Shown: one piece after another, positions 21,601-28,094 of the stretch
Layout of the letters: the number at the start of each line of letters is the position of its first letter
Numbering within the stretch: position 1 is the first letter of the stretch
Source: a virus
Length of the DNA stretch: 34,390 nucleotides
IMG/VR virus record: IMGVR_UViG_3300031951_000656
Coordinates: 1-34,390 of that record
Direction: 5' to 3' (one strand)
Program-made: the position numbers and the translations under genes
Notes under the pieces: generated by a model
The model's database searches: none
The model's input: the letters and a program-made list of their open reading frames with translations, nothing else
Told to the model about the DNA's origin: nothing

Positions 21601-22038
21601 CTAACCAAGATGTCCCGTCCCGGCGCGAAGGTGAAGTTTGGAAATGCTGACGCGCTTTTAGACCTTGCAAGCGGATACATCGCGGACGGCGACGATGAGG
21701 CGGGGCTGCTGCTAACCGATCTTGTCAAGATGCAGAATCGCGGGCTGTTGTCTGAGGATCAGAAGAAGTACCTTCGCAAACTGATTCAAGAGGGCCGCGC
21801 TATGGGCGTTTTTTCCCGCCCCGGCGCGAAGGCGCGGTTCGGAGATGCCGAGAAGTTGAACTCCCTACTCGCTGCCGCCGTTGAGGCGATGAGGCGCGGT
21901 GATAAGTCGGCTTTGTACAACTTGATGGCGCAGGCTCTACGCGAGATTGATGAAAACACCCCCGCAGGACTGCGGCACGACTATCAGCACCTGAAGAGCA
22001 TGATGTCCCGCCCCGGCGCGAAGGCGACGAAGCCGTGA
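18673..22038 (+). CDS. Giant modular protein with nine SRPG(A/T)KxxFG linkers
   Basis: This 1121-aa protein starts at ATG 18673, 13 bases after terL. Residues 1-145 are unrecognised. Residues 150-171 carry a Cys/His cluster (Cys150, 154, 162, 164, 166, His171) ending in GQFHGAGAT, and 188-273 a GGTAVGVARARDIKNR...LSPDTVRRMHSF...LLWGGAAGREWA domain; both are widespread phage modules. The rest is a string of small domains: SH3-like units opening KFKIGDRV (377), KFKIGDRI (450) and KKGDRV (about 928), and short helical bundles. They are joined by the basic peptide SRPG(A/T)KAKFG at residues 516, 587, 666, 685, 826 (SRSG), 898, 981, 1048 and 1112, the last closing the protein. Position between terminase and portal suggests a virion or head-assembly role; processing is inferred. 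Confidence 0.85.
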   Translation: MCGTRSTFSRTETKFFAGGTRVEQGQLREVTAMQFARLFPTRKDGYTKKSGAKRQPLDERALWPESKWREIYLSRAHAALDPNREWGQAEANEVRAVGVDAWVREKMQALYADRPPIGIPSSRFLVTNSSPPQAIDRVVKWERTETPTTCGARCRMARGPMCDCVCEGQFHGAGATMSRARFSEIDLKPTEQMASNAARGLELREKHGKGGTAVGVARARDIKNRANLSPDTVRRMHSFFSRHAGNEKGGEDDAGYISFLLWGGAAGREWAASKSRQLDKSESARGAARKATMGSLRVGKVPLDYAKSIGEEYGQRASRRGIKRLIDDPEALARIRLLKHGYEPMSSAAEKIDKAFYDGWLRGLTRDHIRGVEHPPKFKIGDRVTHNVGSSLHVGTVVRVLAHSEPEPEYQVDFNSLPTGRSRLMLSESSLHPYNPQRGLKAARKATMAKFKIGDRIAYKPSPAKTAGEIVEIREPDSVGDIQRRRPGQRLEVEYGVRQEGGAIMWISEGMAVKASRPGTKAKMGRTEEEYREDIGNAIALLKSWTKALDAALLAGNYREAQKIIAKMSTTAQQLQAELKNPVQRMSRPGKAKMGRAERELPNGEVHLDFAAAKEWLSGLSDEQLRYVIKDAREAANAMPEGKKFNYYHDLVLTAAQMLTKRTKASRPGTKSTHKEPDMNRIEMSRPGAKDAFALGQAAAAAGIDRPENDEALRELVKKVGGAETVSLFARWSEGKAKFAHASWHQGILGAETAPQLAAHSWIDQNLYFLRGRTAMLLADLAAGVHATNPNLPLPQAVMQAAKDMVRKGVATSELRDWVANGGKFSRSGAKAKFGTPDEALHVFNVLAEAEKAGMNGNRAKMRSLLASISAMVERDRSKLPAGAVAFYDEMKAKAAMSRPGTKAEFADYASFHPTAPWTPNPQGNHRYKKGDRVVSHEGRNPKTGVIDRLMRDAHGYPTYVVYWDEGGTRDVADAHLTKMSRPGAKVKFGNADALLDLASGYIADGDDEAGLLLTDLVKMQNRGLLSEDQKKYLRKLIQEGRAMGVFSRPGAKARFGDAEKLNSLLAAAVEAMRRGDKSALYNLMAQALREIDENTPAGLRHDYQHLKSMMSRPGAKATKP
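19531..20017 (+). repeat. 22-bp direct repeat at module boundaries
   Basis: A 22-base sequence starting GCCGCAAGGAAGGCAACGAT occurs exactly at 19531-19552 and again at 19996-20017, both in the same frame and both encoding AARKATM. The copies flank a 465-base unit that includes the first SH3-like module, and a second SH3-like module starts right after the downstream copy. This fits duplication or shuffling of modules. Confidence 0.8.
20218..22035 (+). repeat. Nine dispersed SRPG-linker repeats
   Basis: Nine in-frame copies of a ~30-base unit start at 20218, 20431, 20668, 20725, 21148, 21364, 21613, 21814 and 22006. The core TCCCGCCCCGGC is near-invariant (one copy has CGC-TCC, encoding SRSG) and is followed by codons for (A/T)K(A/V)(K/E/R)(F/M)(G/A). 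The copy at 20431 lacks one codon. The distances in residues are 71, 79, 19, 141, 72, 83, 67 and 64, so linkers recur about every 65-85 residues. Confidence 0.9.
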
Positions 22039-22202
22039 TCCCCGCCCTTCAGGTCAGCGAACAGGTCTGGATTCCGTGGGCGCGGATCGTCCGCGTGAGC
22101 CTGTTCGGCGGTACCGTGACCGTCACCACCGACCACGGGGTCGAGCAGTTCGATGGCGAGGATGCCGAGCGCATCCTGCGCCAGTTGAAGCCCCTGATCT
22201 GA
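22035..22202 (+). CDS. 55-aa small protein between modular protein and portal
   Basis: The GTG start at 22035 overlaps the stop of the modular protein (GTGA). The product reads VIPALQVSEQVWIPWARIVR, then VSLFGGTVTVTTDHG and a helical end EDAERILRQLKPLI. The beta-hairpin-plus-helix layout (V.L.GG.V.V.T..G...F.G..A..I...L) recurs in small proteins near phage portal genes. Tight coupling on both sides, and the open frame with normal codon use, support it as a real gene. Function unknown. Confidence 0.65.
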   Translation: MIPALQVSEQVWIPWARIVRVSLFGGTVTVTTDHGVEQFDGEDAERILRQLKPLI

Positions 22203-22209
22203 GGACGCG

Positions 22210-23685
22210 ATGGCGAAGAAGAAGCCCACGGACGGAAACCCGCTCACCAACGGCCTGACCGTCGAGGAGAGGCCGCGCAAGCCGCTCCCGGCTCCGGTCG
22301 AGCGCGGGCTTACTTCGCCGCTCGCGACCGCAGTCGAGGTGCAGCGTTCGTTCTTCACGACCGCCGACAAGATGCTGCGGAACAGCAGCATCGCCTACCG
22401 CCTGAATCCGCAGTATCAGCAGATGATGCGGGCCGACGCGGACATCGAAGGTGTCCTGCGTTCCCTTCAGGTCACGCTCGCGAGCCTTGAATGGGCCGTG
22501 ACCTGCACGGACGAGGACAACGCCGCCGCCGCCGAACTCGCGGAGAAGGTGGCGAAGGTGTTCGACGCGATGCCGCGCCGCTCGGATTTCGTGCGTGCGA
22601 TGCACGAAGCCGTGTGGTACGGGAACGCCGCCTGCAACCTTGTCTACGAGCGCGACTCCCGGCTCGGGGTCAGGGTCCGCGAGTGGTATCCGTTCCACCC
22701 GGACACGCTTGCATACGACCAACGGGGCAACCTAGCGATGCGCGTCGGCGCGGACTACTCCGCGCACGGGCCGTCCTCGCAGAACATCGGCTTCGACAGC
22801 CGCGTCCACATCTTCGATGAGCGCGAGCGCAAGGCCGTCGTGCTGCACCGCGTGTTCGTGAACGCGCCCGACTTCAACGACCCGAACTCCACCGAGAGCA
22901 TCTATCGCGGCGTGGGCGCTCGCGATGTCTGTTGGTTCATGTGGCTCGCGAAGCAGGAAATCCTTCAGGACGCGATAACCTACGCGGAGCGGTACGCGAT
23001 GGGCATTCGCGTCGGCTACTACCCGCTCGGTCAGGACGCGGGCCGGGAGATGATGGAGACGGTTCTGTCGAACCTCACGAACGACAACTCCGTCCTGCTC
23101 CCGCAGAGCGGAACCGAGAAAATCTACGACATCGACATCAAGGAACCGAACGCAGGCCGCGCTCAGGTGTTCATGGAACTGGTGAACTGGTTCAGCGGCA
23201 AGATCAAGGAAGCGATCCTCGGTCAGTCGCTGTCCTCTGAGGCTCAGGGGACCGGGCTTGGTTCCGGGGTCGCGAACCTGCACGCGGACACGCTCTCGCG
23301 AATCATCCGCTACCACGCGGACGCGCTCGCGGACAGCCTCACGAACGACTTCGTGCGGATCGTCGCGAAGATGCTCGGCGGCAAGGACGAGGACATTTCG
23401 TGCCTGCGATTTGAGTTCGCGCCCGAGCGCCCGGACCCGAAGGAACGCCTTGAAGCGATCCGCGCGTTCGTGGAGATGGGCGGCAGGGTCGCTGAGTCGG
23501 AGGTCCGCGACCTCCTCGGCCTCTCGCAGCCCGGAGAGGGTGAACCCGTTCTCGGCATGGCCTCGCAGGCGGCGGGCGCACCCGACCCGCTGTCGGCCAT
23601 CCTCGGGGGCGGATCGGTCCCTGACGAGGGCGAGCCGCCCGCGCAGGGCGCTCCCAAGGCGTTCAGCCGCCGCAGTTGGTGGTGA
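22210..23685 (+). CDS. Portal protein, Mu gp29-like (DUF935)
   Basis: This 491-aa protein starts at ATG 22210 with GAGGA upstream. Characteristic segments are YQQMMRADADIEGVLRSLQV, LEWAVTC, FVRAMHEAVWYGNAACNLVY, LAKQEILQDAITYAERYAMG and VNWFSGKIKEAILGQSLSSE followed by ADTLSRIIRYHADALADSLT. These match DUF935 portals of Mu-like head modules. It forms the dodecameric ring at the capsid vertex for DNA passage and tail attachment. It ends AFSRRSWW, and the next gene starts in its stop codon. Confidence 0.9.
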   Translation: MAKKKPTDGNPLTNGLTVEERPRKPLPAPVERGLTSPLATAVEVQRSFFTTADKMLRNSSIAYRLNPQYQQMMRADADIEGVLRSLQVTLASLEWAVTCTDEDNAAAAELAEKVAKVFDAMPRRSDFVRAMHEAVWYGNAACNLVYERDSRLGVRVREWYPFHPDTLAYDQRGNLAMRVGADYSAHGPSSQNIGFDSRVHIFDERERKAVVLHRVFVNAPDFNDPNSTESIYRGVGARDVCWFMWLAKQEILQDAITYAERYAMGIRVGYYPLGQDAGREMMETVLSNLTNDNSVLLPQSGTEKIYDIDIKEPNAGRAQVFMELVNWFSGKIKEAILGQSLSSEAQGTGLGSGVANLHADTLSRIIRYHADALADSLTNDFVRIVAKMLGGKDEDISCLRFEFAPERPDPKERLEAIRAFVEMGGRVAESEVRDLLGLSQPGEGEPVLGMASQAAGAPDPLSAILGGGSVPDEGEPPAQGAPKAFSRRSWW

Positions 23686-24791
23686 TGGCCGCGACCTCGG
23701 ACAACCTCCTCAAGCGGCTCCTAGAGGACGGGGCGACCGCCTACCGCGAGGCCGTCGCCGCCCGCGTCGAGGGCAAGGACGCTTCGGAGGCGTGGGATCG
23801 GTGGACCGCCGACACGGCGGCGATCCTTCTGGTGTCGTGGGCGATGGGCGCGACGGCGAGCGCCCGAGCCGCCGGGGTGCCGCTGCGCGAGATTCGCGAG
23901 CCGCCCGTCTCCCGGTTCGACCGGGGCATCGACAACCTCACGATGCGGTTTGAGTCCGGCCCCGCCCGGGAAGTCGTGGATCGGTTCATTCGGCTTCTGC
24001 CGATGACCCGGGAGAAGTGGGAGGCGCTTATCGCGCACGCCTTCAGCGCAGCCGGGGAACTGCGGGATGACGAGGCCGCGAACGCCCTGTCGGAGATCGC
24101 CGCCCGGTCGCCCGACCTCGCCGCGCTCATCTCCGGCACGGCCCGACCGGAGCCGCCCAAGACCAAGAAGCCGTTGCCGGAGGCGGTCAAGGTCCGCAGG
24201 ACTCCCGCCGTGCAGGCGGCGGTGCAGGGGTCGTTCTTCGCCACCGGGATGACACAGGAACAGGTCGAGGGAACCCGCGACCTGCTCGCCAAGGCGATTC
24301 GGGGAGAGGTCACGAAGAGCGTGGCAGGCAAGACGCTGATCGACCTCGGGGTCGGGGACTTTGTCGAGCAGACGGTGCTTGAGACGGGGACCGACCTGAC
24401 GGCGGCTCGCCTTGAGACGATCTACCGAACGAACATCAACCGCGCTCAGACGCAGGGTCAACTTGACATCTGCCGCGATCCGGTGGTTCGGAAGTTCGCT
24501 CCGCTGATGCGGTTCCGGGCGACCAAGGACACCCGGACCCGGGAATCGCATCGTGCGCTCGACGGCTACATTGCCACGACGGATCAGATCGACGGCATGG
24601 GCATCCCCACTCCGCTCGGGTTCAACTGCCGATGCTCTTGGACTCCGATCCCGATTGCGAAGGCGCTCGCGGAGGGTCTGTGCGACGAGGACGGCGTGCC
24701 GGACATGGAGGCGATCCGACGCGCGAACGGCAACCGTCAGGCGCTTATTGACAAGGGTCTTATTCCCGATCCCGGCTTCATTTCCGGCTAG
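23685..24791 (+). CDS. Mu gpF-like head morphogenesis protein
   Basis: The start is ATG 23685, overlapping the portal stop (TGATG); a TTG at 23676 is less likely. The 368-aa protein has the Mu gpF/SPP1 gp7 signature in its C-terminal third: TIYRTNINRAQTQGQLDICR, then FRATKDTRTRESHRALDGYI and GIPTPLGFNCRCSW, with the conserved R.SH..LDG and P..FNCRC motifs. Family members are minor head proteins acting near the portal during assembly or DNA ejection. Confidence 0.9.
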   Translation: MAATSDNLLKRLLEDGATAYREAVAARVEGKDASEAWDRWTADTAAILLVSWAMGATASARAAGVPLREIREPPVSRFDRGIDNLTMRFESGPAREVVDRFIRLLPMTREKWEALIAHAFSAAGELRDDEAANALSEIAARSPDLAALISGTARPEPPKTKKPLPEAVKVRRTPAVQAAVQGSFFATGMTQEQVEGTRDLLAKAIRGEVTKSVAGKTLIDLGVGDFVEQTVLETGTDLTAARLETIYRTNINRAQTQGQLDICRDPVVRKFAPLMRFRATKDTRTRESHRALDGYIATTDQIDGMGIPTPLGFNCRCSWTPIPIAKALAEGLCDEDGVPDMEAIRRANGNRQALIDKGLIPDPGFISG

Positions 24792-24808
24792 TATTCTGGT
24801 GACACACG

Positions 24809-26035
24809 ATGACGCAGCCATCGCATCGAATCTCTGACATGGGCGACAAGGTCGTGATCCACGATCTTGAGGTCTTCTGCGCTTATGACCGTGGGATCGA
24901 CGGCGACCACGATGACGAACTGAAGAAGTTCGACAACGACCGCGTGCGCGACATCGTCGCATCGACGGCGCAGTACATGGATCGCGGATCGTATCCACGG
25001 CTCGTCGTGATGCACGAACGCGACGGCAAGGAACCGAAGTCGAGCGTCGGGCGCTTCACCAAGATTCGCTACGAGGAGCGTGGCGGCGTTGGATACATCG
25101 TGGGCGACTGCGAGGTCGAGCGCGGCGTGTTCGACAAGTTGCTCGCGACCAATGCGTTCCCGCGTCGAAGCGCGGAAATCTGGCAAGAGCAGAACCATCT
25201 GTCGGAGGTCGCGCTGCTTGGTCGCGAGACTCCGCGAAGGCCGCTGCCGGACACGCATTTCGTGCGGTCTGGCGACCGCGTGACCTTTGCTCGCTCACTC
25301 CGCTTCGACATGGGGACGGTCGGTGGCGGGCTTTCCACTTTCATCCCCGGAACGAAGGATCGCAACATGGCAGACGATGACATTCGCGGCGAACTCGCTG
25401 CGATGAAGGCTTCGATGGAGGCTCTTCAGGACGAGTTCAAGAAGCGGTTCGGATACGACGAGGAGTCGGACGAGCCGATGGAGAACGCCGAGCGCGAGGG
25501 CGAGAAGGAGGAGATGGAGGCCGACGATATGCTCACTCAGCAGTTCGCTGAGGAGGAGGGCGACGGCGACGGCATCCACATCGACATCGACTCGCACGGC
25601 GATGAGGAAGAGGAGGAAGAGGAGGACGAGGAGGCCGAGATGTTCCCGGCTTCGCGTCCGGGCCGCGCCGATGTCTTCGCGCTCCGTCGCGAGAACGCCC
25701 GCATGGCCCGCGAACTCCGCGAGATTCGCAGCGAACTCGCGCAGGAGAAGTTCTCCCGCGAACTCGACGCGATGGAGCAGGACGGCTACCGGATTCCGTC
25801 CGAGCGCCGCCCGCAGTTGATCGCGGAACTCGCCGCGAGCCGCGACCCGGCCTCGCTCATCGACACTTGGCGCGACCTGTTCTCGCGTGACTCGACCGGA
25901 GTCCGCATCGACATGGGCCGCGCCACTCTCCGTCACTCCGATTCGGATACCCGAAACATCTCCGACCTTGTCCGCGAGTTCGCGGGCAAGCCGGAGGAGT
26001 TCGTGAAGGCAGTCAACGCCCGCGTGAAGCGGTAA
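24809..26035 (+). CDS. Prohead protease-scaffold fusion, Mu gpI-like
   Basis: This 408-aa protein starts at ATG 24809; an ATG at 24839 is possible. Residues about 10-170 form the protease domain: DNDRVRDIVASTAQYMDRGS, LVVMHERDGKEPKSSVGRFT, and FPRRSAEIWQEQNHLSEVAL then LGRETPRRPLP, matching the L.RRS.E.......L..VALLG..PP motif of Mu-type proteases. Residues 172-184 carry GGGLSTFIPGTKD. After a likely internal start at Met187 comes a scaffold part: helical, then very acidic (about 215-278), then SRPGRADVFA at 282 and a coiled coil to the end. It should build the prohead and then degrade the scaffold and itself. Confidence 0.85.
   Translation: MTQPSHRISDMGDKVVIHDLEVFCAYDRGIDGDHDDELKKFDNDRVRDIVASTAQYMDRGSYPRLVVMHERDGKEPKSSVGRFTKIRYEERGGVGYIVGDCEVERGVFDKLLATNAFPRRSAEIWQEQNHLSEVALLGRETPRRPLPDTHFVRSGDRVTFARSLRFDMGTVGGGLSTFIPGTKDRNMADDDIRGELAAMKASMEALQDEFKKRFGYDEESDEPMENAEREGEKEEMEADDMLTQQFAEEEGDGDGIHIDIDSHGDEEEEEEEDEEAEMFPASRPGRADVFALRRENARMARELREIRSELAQEKFSRELDAMEQDGYRIPSERRPQLIAELAASRDPASLIDTWRDLFSRDSTGVRIDMGRATLRHSDSDTRNISDLVREFAGKPEEFVKAVNARVKR
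25367..26035 (+). CDS. Nested in-frame scaffold protein (internal start)
   Basis: ATG 25367 lies in frame within the protease gene, seven bases after AAGGA, and would give a 222-aa protein starting MADDDIRGELAAMKASMEAL. It would contain only the scaffold half: acidic region, SRPGRADVFA and coiled coil. Nested scaffold genes read from an internal start of the protease gene are known in Mu (I/Z) and lambda (C/Nu3). The internal ribosome site supports the same plan here; it is not proven. Confidence 0.55.
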   Translation: MADDDIRGELAAMKASMEALQDEFKKRFGYDEESDEPMENAEREGEKEEMEADDMLTQQFAEEEGDGDGIHIDIDSHGDEEEEEEEDEEAEMFPASRPGRADVFALRRENARMARELREIRSELAQEKFSRELDAMEQDGYRIPSERRPQLIAELAASRDPASLIDTWRDLFSRDSTGVRIDMGRATLRHSDSDTRNISDLVREFAGKPEEFVKAVNARVKR

Positions 26036-26051
26036 GCACAAGGAACCCAAC

Positions 26052-26444
26052 ATGGCAGACTTCGGATTCATCCCCAACCTCGTCGCTTCCGGCGACATCT
26101 CCCCGTTCCGCTTCGTGAAGATCAGCGGTGCCTTTCAGGGCGCTCAGGCCGCTGCGGAAGGCGACTACGCAATCGGCGTGACGGACGGCTCCGTGAACAA
26201 GTTCGACGGAACCTTCCACGCGGTCAGCGGTCAGCAGATCAGCCTTCAGCCGACGAACACCGTACAGATCGAATGCGGTGGCAATGTGACTGCGGGCGCG
26301 TTCCTTGAATCGGATGCGAACGGAAAGGCCGTCGCTGCGGGAGGCGCGGCTGCGGTTTCCTCGTACATCGCGCTTGAGGGTGGAGCGAGCGGAGAAATCA
26401 TCCGTGCGTTCCGCTTCGGCTATCGCGGCCCCGTCTTCTCCTGA
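26052..26444 (+). CDS. Putative capsid decoration protein (DUF2190-like)
   Basis: This 130-aa beta-rich protein has AAAEGDYAIGVTDGSVNKFD, NTVQIECGGNVTAGAFLESD and ANGKAVAAGG. The segment with G.V..G..L..D..G.A..A matches DUF2190-type decoration or capsid-stabilising proteins, which commonly precede the major capsid gene. It has few Lys/Cys and no TM. Likely role: trimeric decoration of the capsid surface. Confidence 0.75.
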   Translation: MADFGFIPNLVASGDISPFRFVKISGAFQGAQAAAEGDYAIGVTDGSVNKFDGTFHAVSGQQISLQPTNTVQIECGGNVTAGAFLESDANGKAVAAGGAAAVSSYIALEGGASGEIIRAFRFGYRGPVFS

Positions 26445-26481
26445 TCCAACCCCTGACTCCGACTAGAAAGAGAGCAATCAC

Positions 26482-27534
26482 ATGGCATTTACCGTCGCGG
26501 GTGGTGGTCTTTCGACCTTCATCCCCTCCACGAACGATCTCGCGACCGGGGCGCTTCAGGTCGAGTTCACGCGCAGCGTCAACTCGTTCGCGCTGTCCCG
26601 CTACGCGCAGTTGGTCCCCGTCACCAAGATGACGGGCTACTATCTCCGTCAGGATGTCTCGGACAATGTCCGCGTCACCGACGAGAAGGAGTTCGTGTGG
26701 CCGCTCGGCAACGACGCGCCCACGGGCAAGCAGAACTCGTTCGACTTCATCCAGTACAGCACGCAGCGGTTCGCGTTCCCGTTCTACATCCCGCAGGAAA
26801 CGACCGCGCAGGCGGCGTGGGATGTGGTCGCGCAGCACGCCCGCAGCAAGGCGCAGTTGGCGATGACCCGCCGCACGATGCAGGCGGCGACCGTCCTTTC
26901 CACCTCGGGCAACTGGGGCAACAACTACGCGGCCTTCTGCAACTCGTCCCCCCTGTCGGTCGGCGCGGGGTCGAAGTGGGATGGCAGCACCGAGGCGAAC
27001 GGCTACATCCAGAAGTCGATTCAGACCGTCATGCGGCTCGTCTCGCTGTCGAGCGGCGGCGCGGTCAGCCCGAATCAACTCATCATGGTCATCAGCCCGA
27101 CCGTCGCTCAGACCGTTTCTCAGTCGCCGGAGGTCAAGGCGTATGTGAAGAACTACGGCGCGGCGCTGTCGTTCCTTCAGGGTTCGGACACCTTCTCGCG
27201 GTGGGGCATCCCGCCGACCCTGTTCGGACTTGGCGATGTCGTGGTCGATGACTCGGTGAAGGTGACGAGCAAGAAGGGCGCTGCCTCCCTCACCTCGTCG
27301 TATGTCCTCGGCAACGGCGCGTACTTCGTGTCGCGTCCCGGCGGTCTGGTCGGTGTCGAGGGCAGCACCTCGTTCTCGACCCTCCAGATTTTCGCGTACG
27401 AGGACATGACCGTCGAGCAGTTCAGCGATCCGCGCAACCGTCGCCTTGAGGGCCGCGTGATCGACAACAGCGCCGCCGCGCTCGTCGCCCCCGTGGGTGG
27501 CTTCGCGATTGGCGATGTCATCAACGCATCGTGA
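26482..27534 (+). CDS. Major capsid protein
   Basis: This 350-aa protein starts at ATG 26482 with AGAAAGAGAG upstream. It begins MAFTVAGGGLSTFIPSTND and lacks a long N-terminal delta domain, as expected when scaffold is supplied in trans. Features of an HK97-fold protein are visible: a long N-arm, then QSPEVKAYVKNYGAALSFLQ (spine helix region) and VSRPGGLVGVEGSTSF, with an A-domain-like end NRRLEGRVIDNSAAALVAPV. Position after the protease-scaffold and decoration genes supports the call. The GGGLSTFIP motif is shared with the protease-scaffold protein. Confidence 0.85.
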   Translation: MAFTVAGGGLSTFIPSTNDLATGALQVEFTRSVNSFALSRYAQLVPVTKMTGYYLRQDVSDNVRVTDEKEFVWPLGNDAPTGKQNSFDFIQYSTQRFAFPFYIPQETTAQAAWDVVAQHARSKAQLAMTRRTMQAATVLSTSGNWGNNYAAFCNSSPLSVGAGSKWDGSTEANGYIQKSIQTVMRLVSLSSGGAVSPNQLIMVISPTVAQTVSQSPEVKAYVKNYGAALSFLQGSDTFSRWGIPPTLFGLGDVVVDDSVKVTSKKGAASLTSSYVLGNGAYFVSRPGGLVGVEGSTSFSTLQIFAYEDMTVEQFSDPRNRRLEGRVIDNSAAALVAPVGGFAIGDVINAS

Positions 27535-27550
27535 TCTTCTCCCCTCCATG

Positions 27551-27594
27551 CAGCCCGCAGGGGCGGGGTTCGCCCCGTCCCTGCGGCTGTTTTT
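27551..27594 (+). terminator. Terminator/attenuator after major capsid gene
   Basis: A long GC-rich hairpin (27551-27589, CAGCCCGCAGGGGCGGGG, loop TTCG, then CCCCGTCCCTGCGGCTG) is closed by a UUCG tetraloop and followed by five T (27590-27594). It lies between the capsid gene and ATG 27606, inside what must be a single late transcript, so partial termination would raise capsid output relative to tail genes. Confidence 0.8.
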
Positions 27595-27605
27595 AGGAGC
27601 ATGAC

Positions 27606-28094
27606 ATGGCTGCATACGCGACCTACGCCGATCTGGAACACGCTCTCGACGCGAACATCATCGCGCAGTTGTGCGGCGATGCGGGAGTTCCGATGCCCGG
27701 GCCGAACTCGGCTACGGACGCGGCGTTGGAGCGCGGGACGGCCACCCTGCGGGCCTACTGCCGGGTGGGAGACATCTACAACGACACGGAACTCGCGGCG
27801 CTCGTCGCGGCTAAAGACCCGCTCGTCATCGCGATTGTGGTCGATCTCGCGACCGAGTTCCTGTTCCAGAGGCGCGGCGCGAAGATCAGCCCTGCGATTG
27901 AGCAGCGGATCAAGCAGGCGTATTCGTACCTTGAGGGACTGCGCGACGGCAAGATGTTGTTCGGCACGGTCGAACAGAATGTGCAGGCGGGACTTCCGCT
28001 CGTCGCTGCGGTCAGCCCATCGAATCTCGCGTGGTACAACAGCGCCGCGAACTCGGCGTTCTTCCCGGCACGAAGGGCCACGACCTATCCATGA
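27606..28094 (+). CDS. Head-completion protein, DUF1320/Mu gp36-like
   Basis: This 162-aa protein starts at ATG 27606 with AGGAG upstream. It contains MAAYATYADLEHALDANIIA, DAALERGTATLRAYCRVGDI and VVDLATEFLFQRRG followed by IEQRIKQAYSYLEGLRDGKM. The pattern Y.t..DL....g......L......D...(v)..al..A...id.yl..RY matches DUF1320 head-tail connector proteins. It would attach to the portal after packaging. Confidence 0.8.
   Translation: MAAYATYADLEHALDANIIAQLCGDAGVPMPGPNSATDAALERGTATLRAYCRVGDIYNDTELAALVAAKDPLVIAIVVDLATEFLFQRRGAKISPAIEQRIKQAYSYLEGLRDGKMLFGTVEQNVQAGLPLVAAVSPSNLAWYNSAANSAFFPARRATTYP

Noticed and set aside
20428-22005. Internal translation starts at each MSRPG linker
   Set aside because: Several linkers are preceded by Met (ATGTCCCGC), but others by Ala or Phe, and no consistent Shine-Dalgarno precedes the ATGs, so separate internal gene starts are unlikely.
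20218-22035. CRISPR-like array
   Set aside because: The repeats are in-frame coding linkers with unequal spacing (19-141 residues) and structured protein modules between them, not spacers.
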